Shown here piece by piece: positions 5,540 through 5,889 of a DNA stretch of 5,889 nt. Made by a program: the position numbers and the translations under genes. A model generated the notes under the pieces. That model was not told the DNA's origin. It saw nothing but the letters and a program-made list of their open reading frames with translations, and made no database searches. Numbering within the stretch: position 1 is the first letter of the stretch; every line of letters starts with the position of its first letter. This DNA comes from Thermoanaerobacterales bacterium (lineage in GTDB: Bacteria; Bacillota; Thermosediminibacteria; Thermosediminibacterales; Tepidanaerobacteraceae). The stretch is taken from the NCBI GenBank assembly GCA_012839145.1, contig DUNY01000395.1, forward strand, positions 1 through 5,889, read 5' to 3'.

Positions 5540-5889
5540 CTAATTGGGTCTCGTCCTTATTTGCACGGGTCCCACAGGACCCATCTGGCCGCCGGGTCCA
5601 CCGCCGAAACGGTTAATATTGCTGCCGGTGCTGGAATTTGATAGCAAGACCGTGTCCCCTTCTTTTAAGCCGCTTACAATTTCGATGTATTCATCATTGC
5701 TGATACCGGTTTGGACTTCAACCATTTTAGTTGGAGGGACTTTGTCGTTATTTGACCTGTCTTGTCTGTTTTCCCTTTCGCCCTGGGTGGTCATCACATA
5801 GCTCTTGCCGTTTTGATATTGTATGGCTGATATAGGCAGCATCAGGACATCTTGTTTCCTGGCTGCGATAAGTTCGGCATCAACCGTCA
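5540..5889 (-). CDS. Periplasmic adaptor (MacA/YknX/HlyD-like) subunit, 5' end cut by window edge
   Basis: Only the last 115 residues are inside the window. The frame stays open to the right edge, so the methionine at 5842 is internal and not the start. The visible part has the adaptor beta-barrel end (DVLMLPISAIQYQNGKSYVM) and the membrane-proximal motif VEVQTGISNDEYIEIVSGLKEGDTVLL, where GLKEGD is a hallmark of MacA/RND-adaptor proteins. In tripartite exporters this subunit is anchored in the membrane and couples the permease to the outside. Two oddities are a charged linker (residues about 37-57 of the visible part, rich in Arg, Asn, Asp and Lys) interrupting the barrel, and a C-terminal tail rich in Gly and Pro (FGGGPGGQMGPVGP). 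The stop TAG overlaps the ATPase ribosome binding site, giving tight operon packing. The family is secure; the N-terminal anchor and hairpin are out of view. Confidence 0.9.
   Translation of the reverse strand, partial: TVDAELIAARKQDVLMLPISAIQYQNGKSYVMTTQGERENRQDRSNNDKVPPTKMVEVQTGISNDEYIEIVSGLKEGDTVLLSNSSTGSNINRFGGGPGGQMGPVGPVQIRTRPN

Overview
All recognisable genes lie on the minus strand. The window suggests a low-to-mid-GC Clostridia-type Firmicute, perhaps Desulfotomaculum/Peptococcaceae-like. The reasons are strong AGGAGG/AGAGGTGG ribosome binding sites, a Bacillus CssRS-like two-component pair, a Firmicute-style split MacAB/YknXYZ-like exporter, a class I cyclic di-GMP riboswitch, and GGGGAC(A/G)GTT-type short repeats of a kind I recall from that group. 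The taxonomic placement is inference.

In transcription order (right to left), 5889-3664 holds the 3' part of a periplasmic-adaptor (MacA/YknX-like) gene, an ABC ATPase gene and a MacB/FtsX-type permease gene. They are packed with 10 nt and 0 nt between them, so they form one operon. From 3658 down to 3459, two tandem copies of a short repeat fill the gap. Next come a CssR-like response regulator (3434-2772) and a CssS-like histidine kinase (2775-1345), with ATGA stop/start overlap. A third copy of the repeat (1346-1257) begins at the kinase stop codon, and a hairpin terminator (1200-1150) closes the unit. The likely logic is that an envelope or secretion-stress sensor pair is linked to a pump that moves substrates across or out of the membrane.

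From about 1150 to 644 there is an AT-rich intergenic stretch with no convincing gene. It contains a long inverted repeat (981-1042) and a few smaller palindromes.

From 644 to 1 there is a separate regulated unit: a c-di-GMP-I (GEMM-I) riboswitch aptamer (556-644), an intrinsic terminator (490-517), and then the start of a stand-alone HD-GYP-like phosphohydrolase gene (436 to the window edge, GTG start). The terminator's 5' arm can pair either with its own 3' arm or with the 3' end of the aptamer, because the octamer CGGCAGCC (+ strand) occurs in both. This predicts transcriptional control of a c-di-GMP-type hydrolase homologue by c-di-GMP, most simply an OFF switch. This unit and the repeat family around cssRS are the most interesting parts of the window. 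I did not see evidence of a wholly new system.
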